A DNA stretch of 64,000 nt, taken from positions 208,354 through 272,353 of the forward strand of contig CAJINV010000002.1 of NCBI GenBank assembly GCA_905178155.1. Reading direction: 5' to 3'. Positions 15,001-24,329 of this stretch are shown here, in pieces. The notes beneath the pieces were generated by a model. It was not told where the DNA came from. It saw nothing but the letters and a program-made list of their open reading frames with translations, and ran no database searches. Numbering within the stretch: the first letter of the stretch is position 1; each line of letters starts with the position of its first letter. The DNA is from Amoebophrya sp. A120 (Eukaryota > Sar > Dinophyceae > Syndiniales > Amoebophryaceae). The translations under genes were made by a program, and so were the position numbers.

Positions 15001-17432
15001 CGCGACCACGCCCACTGGCCTGCAGATTGTTGTTCATCATGCGCCTCTCCGCCGTTTCACGTTCCGCCATCGCGCCCCTGTCGTCCTCGAAGACACACGT
15101 CGACCAGTCCAGCGGCTCACCAGAGGTGTCCACGTACGACGAGCCATTATTTTGCCGGATGGTGGGCTGCGTTAAAAGTTTTGCGCCGACGTACTCCCTA
15201 TGCACTGCAAAAGTATCGTACTCGTATAAATGCATTACAAATTTCCTCAGCATGAGAAATAAAACTTGTAATGCGGATTTAGCTTGAGAACAAGATTTGT
15301 GATGCATGTTTGCAATTACTACGAGTACGATACTTTTGCACAGGATACTCCCTGGTATAGTAGTTCACCAAGTTCGGGTCTTCCCCCGGGGGTAATGCTA
15401 ATATCAAATGCAAAAATGTCTGGGTCTGGATGTCATGCAGATTTTACATGACACATGACGTCTGTAATGCATAACCTGGCATCACAGATTTTCAGCGGGC
15501 TTTCTGATGCCTATCCCGCATGAGAAATACCCTCTCCATGTAGTATAAACTGGAGCCCTCTTGCTGGTCATGCAAGACAGATTTTTGTATAATCCAGAGA
15601 CAGCATCACAAGTTGCAATCTTCCAGGCCCAGACATTTTTACAGTTGATAGCTAATCCGCTGCTGCAATTGCTCAAGTCCTCTTGAAACCGCATCGCCTG
15701 TTCAGCGAGGCTGGCCCACGGGATGTCGTCGGTGGTACGGGCCCGGGGCCTTAGAGTTGACGTTATCCCCGGCTGTTCTTGCCGGTGCGAACCAAGTTCA
15801 AACTCCTGCCGTCTCGCCGCCAGTCGGCCGACCCTGGGGGACCGTCGCACTGCGTCCGGAGTAGAGAGGTCTTCACCTTCAGTGGTGCGTGCTACTACTG
15901 GAAGCTGTTGCGCTTCACGCAAGGATGGTACCTGTTCAAGTTCCGAGCGGTTAGTTGTATTCTCGGTCGTGGTCAAGGAATTGTTTGTTGCACTAGAACT
16001 ACCCGGTGAACCACCGGGAGGCGGGAAAGCAGAAGTCTGTTGAGAAGTCGCAGTCGCGGAAGTTGCAGGGGTGTTGGAGCGTGGTCCAGTTGCAGCTTCG
16101 TTGCCATTTGGTGTCGTCGTGGATCCTGTATTGATAGAAGAGGAATCGCCGGCACCACGACGACGCGTGGGGCCCTGTGTCTGCGCCGTCGTGGGAGCAG
16201 CTCCTGCGAGTCTTCGTCTTGTACTAGAAGTGAAAGCTGATATAATTGCCGAGGGAGTTCCGGGTCCGGCTGTAGGTGTAGAAGTTTTCGGTAGTTGTAC
16301 ATGTAGTTGGTTGCTATCAGCTGGGAGTTGTAGTTGCGTCCTTGGCCGATTTGAATTATTCCTCGTCGGCGCGACGGTGTTTTGTACGGTGGAAGAAGCC
16401 GCTCCTGTTGCAGGTCCCGCACCACCACCAGCAGCCAGTCGCGCTGCTGCAGAAGCAGCTGCTGCAGGGGCTCGCTCTCTCGTTCTCGTCGCGTTTAATG
16501 TGCCTCCTGCGGAAGCAGTAGAAGGAGTGGAAGTAGCACTGGTACCAGAACCAGCCTGCCCCACAGAATTACTTGCCGGAGCTGTTGCTGTAATGTCGCC
16601 GCGCAAGTTTTGTTCGTTCTCATTCGCGTTATTGTCCTTCGCCTCCCTTTCCTTCTCGATCTCCGACGCCCTAGCCACGTATCCTGTGCAAAAGTATCGC
16701 ACTCGTATTGCGATCACGCATCACAAATCTCTTTCTCAAGGTAGATCTGCATTACAAAAAATTCAAATAAATATTTCTCATGCTGAGGAAATTTGTATTG
16801 CCTTTCTACGAGTACGACAGTTTTGCAGTTCATACAACGACCGCCGACGCAATTTTTTGCGCCGCAGAAAGTGCTTCCGCCGGACAGAACGTCGCTAGCA
16901 GCGCCGCCGTCGCCTGGTCGAGGTGCTTGGGAAGGTCTTGCCCCAACGAAATTCGCGCTGCTGTGTCCCGGAAAAGTTCGACCAGGTGGTCTTTTGTGGC
17001 TTGGTCGTTCAGGTGGAAAACTGGAGCGGCCGGTGCGGGTGCTGCGAGCGCAGTTGTTGTTGTTCCAGTCGTCTGAGAGCTGGTTTGGTTCCTGGTTGTA
17101 CTGGAGGGTTGTCCTGGTGTTGGTGTACGACTAGCACTAGCAGCCGGAGGAGCTACAACTTGCTGCCGAGCAGTTGTCGATGTGGTACCTCCAGACCGGC
17201 TTGCTTGTTCTTCTCGCGAAGTAGCCAGGGGAGGAGCAGCGGCAGTAGATCCGGGTCCGCCTGGTGCAACAACCACAGAGTTGTTGACGCGGGTAGAAGA
17301 AGTCGCGCTGGATGATGACGACGGTGTGGGCAACATCGCACCATTAGCCGGGCCGCTCACTGCCGCATTCGGTCCGCTGGTAGCCGGGACCATTTTGGTC
17401 GTGTTTTTGGCACGTCGCTTGTTGCCGGGCAT
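1..17432 (-). CDS. Giant low-complexity protein of unknown function, 29 exons in window, 3' end beyond left edge
   Basis: Exons in coding order: 17432-16835, 16679-15651, 15401-15348, 15198-14605, 14445-14122, 13870-13797, 13533-12953, 12629-12567, 12287-11713, 11562-11486, 11231-11031, 10768-10723, 10534-9623, 9471-9308, 9025-8894, 8583-7989, 7766-7585, 7305-7214, 6950-6614, 6460-6412, 6263-4544, 4308-4259, 3989-3877, 3725-3687, 3424-3285, 3079-2105, 1959-1910, 1647-759, 479-1. Dropping 5 nt (the target duplication) per junction keeps one open frame throughout, about 10,994 coding nt (at least 3,664 codons). The ATG at 17432 was chosen because it opens a basic MPGNKRR start; an in-frame ATG lies upstream at 17600. 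Most of the protein is Ser/Thr/Ala/Gln/Glu-rich. Ordered-looking helical blocks sit at exons 14605-14122, 8583-6614 and 5784-5160. Two imperfect repeats of about 45 residues (exons 9471-9308 and 9025-8894) contain the UIM-like core ALEISVVE. A basic, RS-rich segment is encoded near 4860-5150. I recognise no family; nuclear location is a guess from basic/RS content. Confidence 0.85.
480..758. mobile_element. Introner, family C (279 bp)
   Basis: Termini TATCCTGAGTAAAAACG and its complement. Duplication TTGCT on both sides, exact. It interrupts the giant gene in phase 2; excision with one duplicate restores the frame. Family C internal sequence includes GCATTACAAAT-type motifs. Confidence 0.9.
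1648..1909. mobile_element. Introner, family B (262 bp)
   Basis: Family B inverted repeats carry TGTCTGGGTCTGGAAG. Duplication AGGAG/AGGAG, exact. Phase 0 in the giant gene. Confidence 0.9.
1960..2104. mobile_element. Introner, family A (145 bp)
   Basis: Family A inverted repeats contain TGCAAAAGTATCG. One end is TATGCATTGC, the other complements TATCCTGTGC. Duplication GTTCA/GTTCA, exact. Phase 0. Confidence 0.92.
3080..3284. mobile_element. Diverged introner, family unassigned (205 bp)
   Basis: Little terminal symmetry remains, but CCTGT/CCTGC flank it (4 of 5). The upstream exon reaches a stop at 3278 unless this segment is removed; removal joins GCAGG to TTCCTAC in the open frame. Family A ancestry is possible from the internal TATGTATTGCGGATG. 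Confidence 0.7.
3425..3686. mobile_element. Introner, family B (262 bp)
   Basis: Ends TATCAAATGC and GCAATCCATA around the TGTCTGGGTCTGG repeats. Duplication CCGCT/CCGCT, exact. Phase 2. Confidence 0.92.
3726..3876. mobile_element. Introner, family A (151 bp)
   Basis: Ends TATCCTGTGC and GCAATCCATA. Duplication GCCCG/GCCCG, exact. The exon between it and the previous element is only 39 bp. Confidence 0.92.
3990..4258. mobile_element. Introner, family B (269 bp)
   Basis: Ends TATGCATTGC and GCATTTGATA. Duplication CAACA/CGACA (4 of 5). Phase 1 in the giant gene. Confidence 0.87.
4309..4543. mobile_element. Introner, family G (235 bp)
   Basis: Inverted repeats contain GAGTTCTCAAATGTTACA and its complement. 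Duplication CAGAA/CAGAA, exact. Phase 1. Confidence 0.9.
6264..6411. mobile_element. Introner, family H (148 bp, only copy)
   Basis: Inverted repeats of roughly 45 bp contain GCTGGCAGGGCATATTTG and its complement, with a GCATCACAAAT-type motif inside the stem. Duplication GACCT/GACCT, exact. Phase 2. Confidence 0.9.
6461..6613. mobile_element. Introner, family A (153 bp)
   Basis: Ends TATGCATTGC and GCACAGGATA. Duplication CCTCC/CCTCC, exact. Phase 0. Confidence 0.92.
6951..7213. mobile_element. Introner, family B (263 bp)
   Basis: Start TATCAAGTGC, end GCAATTGATA; the right inverted repeat is mutated (CCAGACATCCAGGGATATT). Duplication CCCCA/CCCCA, exact. Phase 1. Confidence 0.88.
7306..7584. 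mobile_element. Introner, family C (279 bp)
   Basis: Duplication AGGGG/AGGGG, exact. Same length as, and by eye about 95% identical to, the copy at 56523-56801. Phase 1. Confidence 0.92.
7767..7988. mobile_element. Introner, family D (222 bp)
   Basis: Family D ends carry TATGACAGTGCACAACTC and a pyrimidine block CCCCCTCATTTGT. Duplication CGGCG/CAGCG (4 of 5). Phase 1. Confidence 0.87.
8584..8893. mobile_element. Introner, family F (310 bp)
   Basis: Inverted repeats contain GATGTGTCAGGATTGAAATC. Flanks ATGAA/TCAAC no longer match well, yet removing 5 nt keeps the frame (phase 2). It sits right after TTCGATGAA, part of the exon repeat also hit by the next two introners. Confidence 0.85.
9026..9307. 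mobile_element. Introner, family B (282 bp)
   Basis: Start TATGCATTTTTGC, end GCAGTTCATA. Duplication ACTCT/ACTCT, exact. Inserted after GATGAACTCT of the repeated exon motif; phase 1. Confidence 0.88.
9472..9622. mobile_element. Introner, family A (151 bp)
   Basis: Start TATGCAGTGC; the right end decayed to GGGTAGTA. Duplication CTTGC/CTTGC, exact when the end is set at 9622. Phase 1. Confidence 0.85.
10535..10722. mobile_element. Introner, family A, diverged (188 bp)
   Basis: Start TATGCACTGC, end GCAGTGGATA, recognisable A repeats with internal additions. No clear duplication (CTGTA/TTCAT), but 5-nt removal leaves the exons in frame (phase 0). Confidence 0.8.
10769..11030. mobile_element. 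Introner, family B (262 bp)
   Basis: Ends TATCAAATGC and GCAGTTGATA. Duplication AAGTT/AGGTT (4 of 5). Phase 1. Confidence 0.88.
11232..11485. mobile_element. Introner, family B (254 bp)
   Basis: Ends TATGGATTGC and GCATTTGATA. Duplication ATCTG/ATCTG, exact. Phase 0. Confidence 0.9.
11563..11712. mobile_element. Diverged introner, family unassigned (150 bp)
   Basis: Ends TATGCAACAC and GCTGTGGATA; inner halves share GCATCACA(G/A)ACTT in inverted orientation. Duplication TTCCG/TTCGG (4 of 5). Removal joins ...PPLAE to DHMFVDIDEEE in frame. Confidence 0.75.
12288..12566. mobile_element. Introner, family C (279 bp)
   Basis: Start TATCCTGTGTAAAAACG, end TTTTTACAGAGGATA. Duplication CGCCC/CGCCC, exact. 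Phase 0. Confidence 0.92.
12630..12952. mobile_element. Introner, family E (323 bp)
   Basis: Ends carry ATCCCCCCTCCCCATAT in both orientations. Duplication TCGCC/TCGCC, exact. Reverse complement of the copy at 54990-55312 with 7 differences counted over 323 bp. Phase 2. Confidence 0.93.
13534..13796. mobile_element. Introner, family B (263 bp)
   Basis: Ends TATGGATTGC and ACATTTGATA. Duplication GGTAT/GATAT (4 of 5). Phase 2. Confidence 0.88.
13871..14121. mobile_element. Introner, family B (251 bp)
   Basis: Ends TATCAAATGC and GCAATGCATA. Duplication ACCGA/ATCGA (4 of 5). Removal avoids the early stop that other joins would create; phase 2. Confidence 0.88.
14446..14604. mobile_element. 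Introner, family A (159 bp)
   Basis: Ends TATGCATTGC and GCACAGGATA. Duplication TGTCT/TGTCT, exact. Phase 1. Confidence 0.92.
15199..15347. mobile_element. Introner, family A (149 bp)
   Basis: Ends TATGCACTGC and GCACAGGATA. Duplication CTCCC/CTCCC, exact. Phase 0; the next exon is 54 bp. Confidence 0.92.
15402..15650. mobile_element. Introner, family B (249 bp)
   Basis: Ends TATCAAATGC and ACAGTTGATA. Duplication GCTAA/GCTAA, exact. Phase 2. Confidence 0.92.
16680..16834. mobile_element. Introner, family A (155 bp)
   Basis: Ends TATCCTGTGC and GCAGTTCATA. Duplication CCACG/CAACG (4 of 5). First intron of the giant gene, phase 1. Confidence 0.9.
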
Positions 17433-20147
17433 GGTTTTTTTTAGGGGGGATGAGGAGCAATGTGTGAGATACTTGACAATGTGGGTTTGCAAGGAGTCGC
17501 TGTGAAGGAGCACTTGTGTTTGCTGGAAGTGGGTCGCTATACTGCAAAAGAACAAGCTAGGGCAATACAATAGAACTACACTATATAAAATCGCTTGCAA
17601 GAATAGGGTAGTAAAATGATTTTTTTCCGGCTTTTTACTCGTGCCGCCGAAACGGTCTAGTGCACAGATTTTTTGGTATAGATAACGTTGCGTCGCTTTA
17701 TCAAGCCTGCTATCAGAATCAGACTAAGATATGTTGATCCCGGAACCTATATCTAGGTCTTCTTCATCAAGTTTTTCTTCCTGACTGGAAAACCTTTTTG
17801 TGACATGCACATGTGTGGAAAATAAGCGTCAGAAATAAAAGTTGAGGCAATACTGGACGATAGCCACCATTATGGTGCACAAGTTGTGATTGCAAAAATG
17901 CAGGGAGAGTGTCGGTTTCGCGGTACGTACGGTAGCTCAGCAAGTCTCGGATCTGTGGGTCTGCAATGACAACGCAACACCAACATGGAACAGCAGTTGC
18001 AAGGCTGCATAAAGTGCCTAGACGGCAATGCGGCAGGACCATCGTCAAACCGGCCCTGTTTTAGCAGTGCCCAAGCTGATCCGCCTCAATTCACCGCATG
18101 GGCGCCGGGCTGGGTCGCTGGGTACTCAATCTCAAACCAATCTCGCCCAGTGCTTCCCACACGGATACGGCCGAAGAGGGGCAGTGGCTGGCTGGGCCGC
18201 GCAGCAACAATGCCAAAAGCTAGGTGTTGGCGGTGCCGCGCATACTGCATGGGGGGCGGGCAAGCTTCGTTCTCGCCGGCCACTCCCACCCTCCGATGAA
18301 TGTCAGGGCCTTCGTTCGCCGGCGCCCCCTTGGCCCACAAGAAACCACCGCGGGCCAACACCGACGGGCCCACAACCCTGGCCGCCCCCCCGGAATTCAA
18401 GCTCGGCACGCCGGGGCGCCCCGGGCTAGTCAGCGAGGGAGCGAGCGGCCCGGGCGCGCCGCCGGCGCTCCTCGCTCGGCCCCTTGGATTGTTGGCCACC
18501 TTGCCATAGGACGCCGCCAGGCGCCCAGGCCTGTCCAGCTGCAGGCAGACACGCACGCGCAGACGGCGCACGGCCGGCCCGAGCTCTGCAAAGAGCCGCG
18601 GCCCGACAACTCCGTCATCCCATCGGCAGGCGGCTCGCGCCCCGCTTCCCCTGCCGCGCCCGGGGCTCGGTTGCTCCTTAGCCTTGGCTGTGGCCGCGCG
18701 ACAGGCCCCCAGCGGCCCCGCGGCCCCTTGGGCGCGCGGGCGGGGCCGCGCAATGTAGGGCCGAAGGCACCACGCGGCGCAACTTCGCGCCAGCGCGGCG
18801 GAAGGGCCCGGGGGGAAGCGCAGCCGGCTGCGGATCACATGGAAGAACGCGCCTGCAGGGCGTTCGCAGTCGCCGCCCTGATGCATGGCGCCACGCCCGC
18901 CATGGCGCCCCCGGTCTGCTCAACCTTCGGCGACGTGGAGGGCCGCTTCCTGTAGCTTCGCAGCCGTAAACCACTGCGCGAGCCCTTCGGCCGTGGCACG
19001 CCGCCGCATTTTCAGGATGTAGCCGCTGGCCTCTGTCTCTAAGGTCCTGCAGTAACTGCCTGGCCGAGGTCCGCAAGCATTTGCATTCCTCTGGCGTCTG
19101 CGGCCGGCTGCTTGATGCTGGCAAAGCCCCTGCCTCTCCCGTGCGCTCGCTTTAACGATTCCGCCGGCATCCACGCCTCGGGCTCTTCGGACTGGGTATA
19201 GTCCCAATTTTGGGCGACCTCGGGATCGTCGACCAGAGGGCGACCATCTTGATCGACCAGCCAGCTCGGCAAACGGCCGCCAGAACGGTCGCCGAATTTG
19301 CAGCGCCCGGCCGCCGGGGTGATGCGTCGCCAGGCCGCCGGGCTAGGACGCCACGGCGCACGTTCTCGCGCTGCTTGATTTGCGGAAACAGATCGCACAA
19401 AACTCCAGACGAAAATAAATGGAGGCCCCTGCAGCGAAAGCTGGTAGCGCTAGGCCCGCCGAACTCAGGCAGCCTCGGCTCACCTATTAACGAACATCAG
19501 AGAAAACACTTGGCGGCGCGACCGAACGGAACAGCGCCGTTGAGCATTCATGTTGACTCACGGACAAACTTATCTAGATCCTTTCACTTTCGCTGCTCGT
19601 GCGTGTTTCGTGTTTTTTCAATCTCAAGTCAATCTTTGGAAACAACGGAATGCAGCAGAAAACGGCTTCATCTCCAAAGTGTTTCTACTTCTTCATCTGT
19701 CTACACTTTACAACTGTTTTCAGCTTCGGGCGGTTTCAACAGACAGGTAAAAAAAATAATTATAAATAGTTTCGGAACAAAACAAATCCTACCGCTTCAT
19801 GCCTTTCTATAACCTAGATATTTCTGTATTCGTATTATACCTGTAGCACGACAAAAATAAGTTCCGTGCCAGTAGCTGTAGTGCAGCTATAAAGGCAATT
19901 CCATCTGTATTCTCGCTTTAGTTATTCTTCCGTATAGACAAAGTACACCTACATCTCCCAGTTTCGAAACAGTGAACTGCCCCTGCAAGTCGTGCTGTCA
20001 ACTTCTACTTGGCATAACCACAATAACAAAAGATTCAGATCGGACTTCGCTTTATCAAACCTTCATCAACTATATTGAGACATCTGTATTCATAGATCTT
20101 TTTTTTTGCGTTGTATTAGTACGAGAAATTTCTAAAAAGGCGTTCAC
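17433..20147. other. Intergenic region with a GC-rich island, no gene supported
   Basis: Gap between the start of the giant gene and the stop of the next gene. The outer parts are AT-rich and featureless. The middle (about 18030-19480) is very GC-rich and shows overlapping ORFs on both strands, which is expected from composition. No introner lies here. Confidence 0.7.
18030..19480. repeat. GC-rich island (copy 1)
   Basis: Abrupt rise in GC. ORFs overlap in nearly all frames on both strands, as expected when stop codons are rare. Style and short phrases such as ACCACCGCGG recall the islands at 24.4-26.0 and 27.4-28.8 kb. The origin is unknown; no coding signal or terminal repeats were recognised. 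Confidence 0.55.
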
Positions 20148-23100
20148 TCAAATCAGAAACAGGCCCTTTCCACCCAACTCCGCCTCCGCGCCCTGCTCTC
20201 GTTGTTTTTGGTTGTGCTTATTATCGCTATCTTCCCGATTAACTCCCCCGTGCCCCTGCGGCACACTCCTGTTTGTAGCGTCTTTTTGTAGTACTGCCGG
20301 ACCCCCTTGTTGCACACTAACTGGGTGGTCGTGTTGAGCCGTGGCAGAAGTCAGGCCAGCATCATCGTCCACGATCCGATCCCGCATTTTCTGCAACTTC
20401 GCCTCTAATTCCGAGGAGCAAGAACCCGTGCTCCCCCCCGCAGCGGATGAACCTCCAGGCTGCAATGCTTGTTCCGTCGAACCAGTAGCAGTACAACTCG
20501 GGGTGCTGGTTGGACTTGTAGACGTTGCAGACACGAGTTTGGTGTTCATGATGTTCCCTGTTGATGCACTTGGACTGCGGAGTTGGAGTAGCGGTTGTGA
20601 TGTTGATGCAGAGCTCGGCGAAGCAGGTGTTGCTGTTGGTGTTGTTCTTGTTCCAGCAGTTCCTGCACAAGAACGCCCAGTGTCAGTGGTTTCGTCCATC
20701 GGAACTGGTTTGTACGACGGAGAAGAAGAAGAACCAATCCCGGTGGTCAGCAGTTCTTGTAACGGTCCTTGTTTCATCGCGTCATGAGCCGCGGCTCCCA
20801 GTTGGACGGAATTTATTTCACCACGACACCCGCCGTTCTTTCCACTGCTATTCGGGCTGACAATCACGAAGCTGACTTCCGGCGAGGGTGAGCGGTCAAC
20901 AGCGGACTCAGCACAGTCGTTCTCTTTCATCTTTTATGCACTGCAAAAGCATCGTACTACGTCGTGTTGATTGCATTACAAATTGGCTCAGCATGAGAAA
21001 TGGAATTTGTCATGCTATTTTCCCTTCAGAAGAAGATTTGTCATGCGTAATTGCAATTACCAAGAGTACCACGATACTTGTTTTCCAATGCGTATCTTTT
21101 TCGAGAACGCCGAGCTCTCCTGAAATTCCTTCCGCTCCTTGATTTCCGCGTCCAGAAACTCCAACCGCAAATCAGAAAACCGCTCCCGCTTCCGCAAAAT
21201 GTGGTCCACAATGGTGCGGCAGTTGATGTGCCCCTCGGTGAACGCGTTCTCCGCTTGCTCTAAATCCTCTCTCCGCCGGGTGATTTCTTTTTTTCTCAAT
21301 TGCTGCAGTAGCTGAATCTCCTCCTTCGGTGTGGGTAAATCGTTAAGGGACGAAGTGGAGCTGCTCGTTGTGTCAAGTTGGTCGCTTTCGTGTCCCATTA
21401 TACCGGTGATGCCATTGTCGACGCTACCTCGTCCCGTACTGCACCCTGCTGGGGAGGAAGGTGTTGTTAAAATTGCCGGTCTTCCTCCTGCTGCGTCACC
21501 TGCGCTGCTCTCCGCTGGAGGCGAGGATTCGTCTTCATTACCTCCACTCGGTGAAGAAGATCCCCCAGAACTCCCACACCCGTCCACGCTCATCCTACCT
21601 CCGGAGGTAGTAGATCCACACGTGCTGTGTCTCCTGCGTCTCCTGGGCAGCACCTGCAAGTGCACAAAGTCCAGTTCCTCCCCGGCGAAAAACTCGTCCC
21701 CAGGCTGGTAATTCGTACACGAATACCCCGCGGCCTTTCGTTTTTTCATCTCCCGCAACTCTCGCGAAACGTAGTCCGGGTAGGTCGCGTCAACCGTGAG
21801 CTGGATTTGCTCGCCCGGGAGGAGGTTTTGCAGCCTGCTGGTGGAGGAAGAAGTTGTGGAAACCTCGTCGGCTGCTCCGGAGGACCTTCTAGATCGGCTG
21901 TTTTTAGTACTACTACGTGTTGCACTGGCCGCAGAAGAAGTAGTTGCGCGACCCCCGCCTGCCCCGCCGATGAGACTCAAATCATGCAGTCCCAAACTGT
22001 TCAACCGCCGCTCGATGTCCAACGTATCGAAATTTTTGTTCAGAACATTCGAGATCCACTTGCTCGTCTTCGCAAGCCCGCCAATTCGGCTTGCGGAGCT
22101 GGACCGCGGCACGGCTTTCAGGTTTGGCTTGCTCGAGGCGGCGGCCTTGATAAATTGCGAAGACGGGGTTTGCTGAAACGCCTGGTAGGCTGGGAGGGTT
22201 GGCTCGAGCAGGCTGTTGTGGAGGGTTTTCAGCGGGGACGGGGTGCTGGGGAGGTTTGGGTCGTGGTGACCTTCGGGAAGATCAGTAGTTGTTTCTCCGG
22301 TCGTGCACGACCGGTCTACTTTGGGGGAAGCTTCACTTGCACCACCAGCTGTTGTCATAGTTTTGGTTGATGTTTCTTCTACCACGAAGATTTCTTTCGC
22401 AGCATCAACACAACCCGTCCCCAAGGATCCTTCTCCACCAATGGCCCTGCCACTACTGGACCGCTGTTCTGGGTCTACTACATCCATGGCGGAAGCAGAA
22501 CCACCTCCGCGGGTGGGTCGTGATAATGTACCAGCACCATCACGGCCCTCACTCGTCCACGTTGATGACTCTTCGTCTCGCCCCGAGGCGCCGTCCGCTG
22601 AAGTCATCATACCTAGTTGGTCCACTTTCAGCCTGCGGGATGAAGTAGCTTTCGTCGCTGTAGAAGAAGGTGGTCCACCGCCCGTAGCAGGTGCAACAGA
22701 ACAACTGTTGGAGCCTTGTTCCTTCGACGGCGCTCGACCAGAATTGTAACCAGGGTTCGGAACTTTCGGGATGGGAAGCTGATGTTGTTCCACTGCGTTC
22801 TCGCCTGCTGATGCTGAGCCCACCGCAGTATTTTCTCCCATACAAGCTTTCCGTTTTTCCAGCATCCGTTTCAATTCGTCTGACAGCTCTTCCTTCTTTT
22901 TCGAAGCGGCGAGTACCGCTTCACCAAAGCCCAAGTTTGATGTTGTACTTGTGTCTGTTTCGCCACTATTACAATGAAAGATGCCCCCTCCCCATATCAA
23001 AACGGAAATCTGTGATGCAGATTTGTGCCCACAAATCAGCTTCGTGATGCTAGAAGGCAAAAGATGCGGACTGTAGTGCTGTCTAGCGTGGGAAAGCCTT

Positions 23101-24060
23101 GCAGCTCCAGGATGACAGGAGGCAGCTGGAAGTGGGAAACAGCATGACAGATTACCTGCACTTTAGGCCGCAGCTTCGTCTCTTGGCCTTCTAGCAATAC
23201 AAGTCGATTTGTGTACTCAAATACAGCATCACAAACTCGCGCATCTTCCGTTTCCGATATGGGGTGGGGGCTTTTTTGACTTTGATAACCACCACCTGCT
23301 GACCCGTCATCCGCCCGTTGTCGACGGAGCTGTAGCTTTATGAGAGGGCACAATCCCCCTCCCCATCATTTGTCATGCAAAACCCCAAATCCAGATGCTC
23401 GACTCCTGTGGTATTGTTTGCATCACAGATTCCGGAATCCCAAACAGTACTACACTAGACGCATCATGAGTTTGTCATGTACAGACTCCACCCGTGGCGC
23501 TGTTTCTATTGCTCTTCATGCAATACAAATGAGGGGGAGGGCGGGTTGTGCACTCTCATAAGCTTCGTCCGCAATTCCTCACTGATCTCTTCGGAGAAGT
23601 CTAGCCCGGAGGTCGGCGAGATTGGTTTATTACCTGGTGCTGCAGCGGACAGAGAGTCAGAGTGATCCTGAGCGGCTTCGGTTCTGGTGGACGGAGTAGC
23701 TAATTTTTGGTCAGGGTGCTGGTCCTCTGCAGCGGAAGTTGTTGTGCCCACTGGTATTGTTGTTTTGCCCGCATCCTTTTCTGCGTTGGCCGGGCTGGGA
23801 TTACCTGACGTGGCCTCGTCGTCGTCCGGTTGCTGTGTACCGAGGGAGGACAGTACGGACAACGCAGCGACGAACGGGCAACAAGGCGGTGGGGCGACGA
23901 AATGAAGAAGGGTTGATGAGCAGAACAGGGGTAGCCGACCACGCCAAGCGTGTAGCCGCATCCTGTTTGATATATTGCCTGCAGCAATAAAGCAAACAAA
24001 AAGAATTGCTCGGCTTCGGTAAGTGCCGTGCTCTGGTGAGGTCTGGTTGTTTACTTGCAC
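20148..24060 (-). CDS. Hypothetical protein, 1,064 residues, four exons
   Basis: Exons in coding order: 24060-23561, 23338-23288, 22966-21095, 20934-20148. With 5 nt dropped per junction the coding length is 3,195 nt, exactly 1,065 codons including the stop at 20148; each join was read codon by codon (e.g. AAGA to TGAAAGAGAAC gives MKEN). The start at 24060 is the first ATG. The N-terminus has a short hydrophobic stretch (AILFVCFIAAG, about residues 18-28) and a second near residues 43-70, so membrane targeting is possible. The middle is Ser/Thr/Gly-rich; a more ordered part includes LLPGEQIQLTVDATYPDYVS. A charged coiled-coil-like segment (about residues 740-804) precedes a disordered C-terminus. 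I do not recognise the family. Confidence 0.8.
20935..21094. mobile_element. Introner, family A (160 bp)
   Basis: Start TATGCACTGC, end CCAATGCGTA (terminal T>G change, ends GTA). Duplication TCTTT/TCTTT, exact. Phase 1 in the 20148-24060 gene. Confidence 0.88.
22967..23287. mobile_element. Introner, family E (321 bp)
   Basis: Ends carry GATGCCCCCTCCCCATATC and its partner ATATGGGGTGGGGGC. Duplication GCCAC/ACCAC (4 of 5). Phase 0. Confidence 0.9.
23339..23560. mobile_element. Introner, family D (222 bp)
   Basis: Ends TATGAGAGGGCACAATC and GTTGTGCACTCTCATA. Duplication AGCTT/AGCTT, exact. Phase 2. Confidence 0.92.
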
Positions 24061-24329
24061 TTTACCTCAGTGGTGACGCCAATTTACATATCTGAAAACT
24101 TCGATCAACACCCGCGTCGATCATTGCTGATGATCAACATGCCACAACGTCAAACTGGCGACAGAACGGCCCCCGTGACAGCTCAGCTTCACAAAGGTGA
24201 TTTTGGATCGCGCCGGGTGGTGAACACTTATGCCGCTTTTCCGACAAGAGAAAAACCCCGCCGACAAGGGCTGCCCTCGCCTTTTCGCGACAAGAGAAAA
24301 GCCCCGCCTTCTAGCTACCCTCGCTGCTG

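Noticed and set aside
18086-18955. Long overlapping ORFs on both strands (266 and 243 codons)
   Set aside because: They lie in a GC-rich island where stop codons are rare; frames overlap on both strands, have no domains and no introners.
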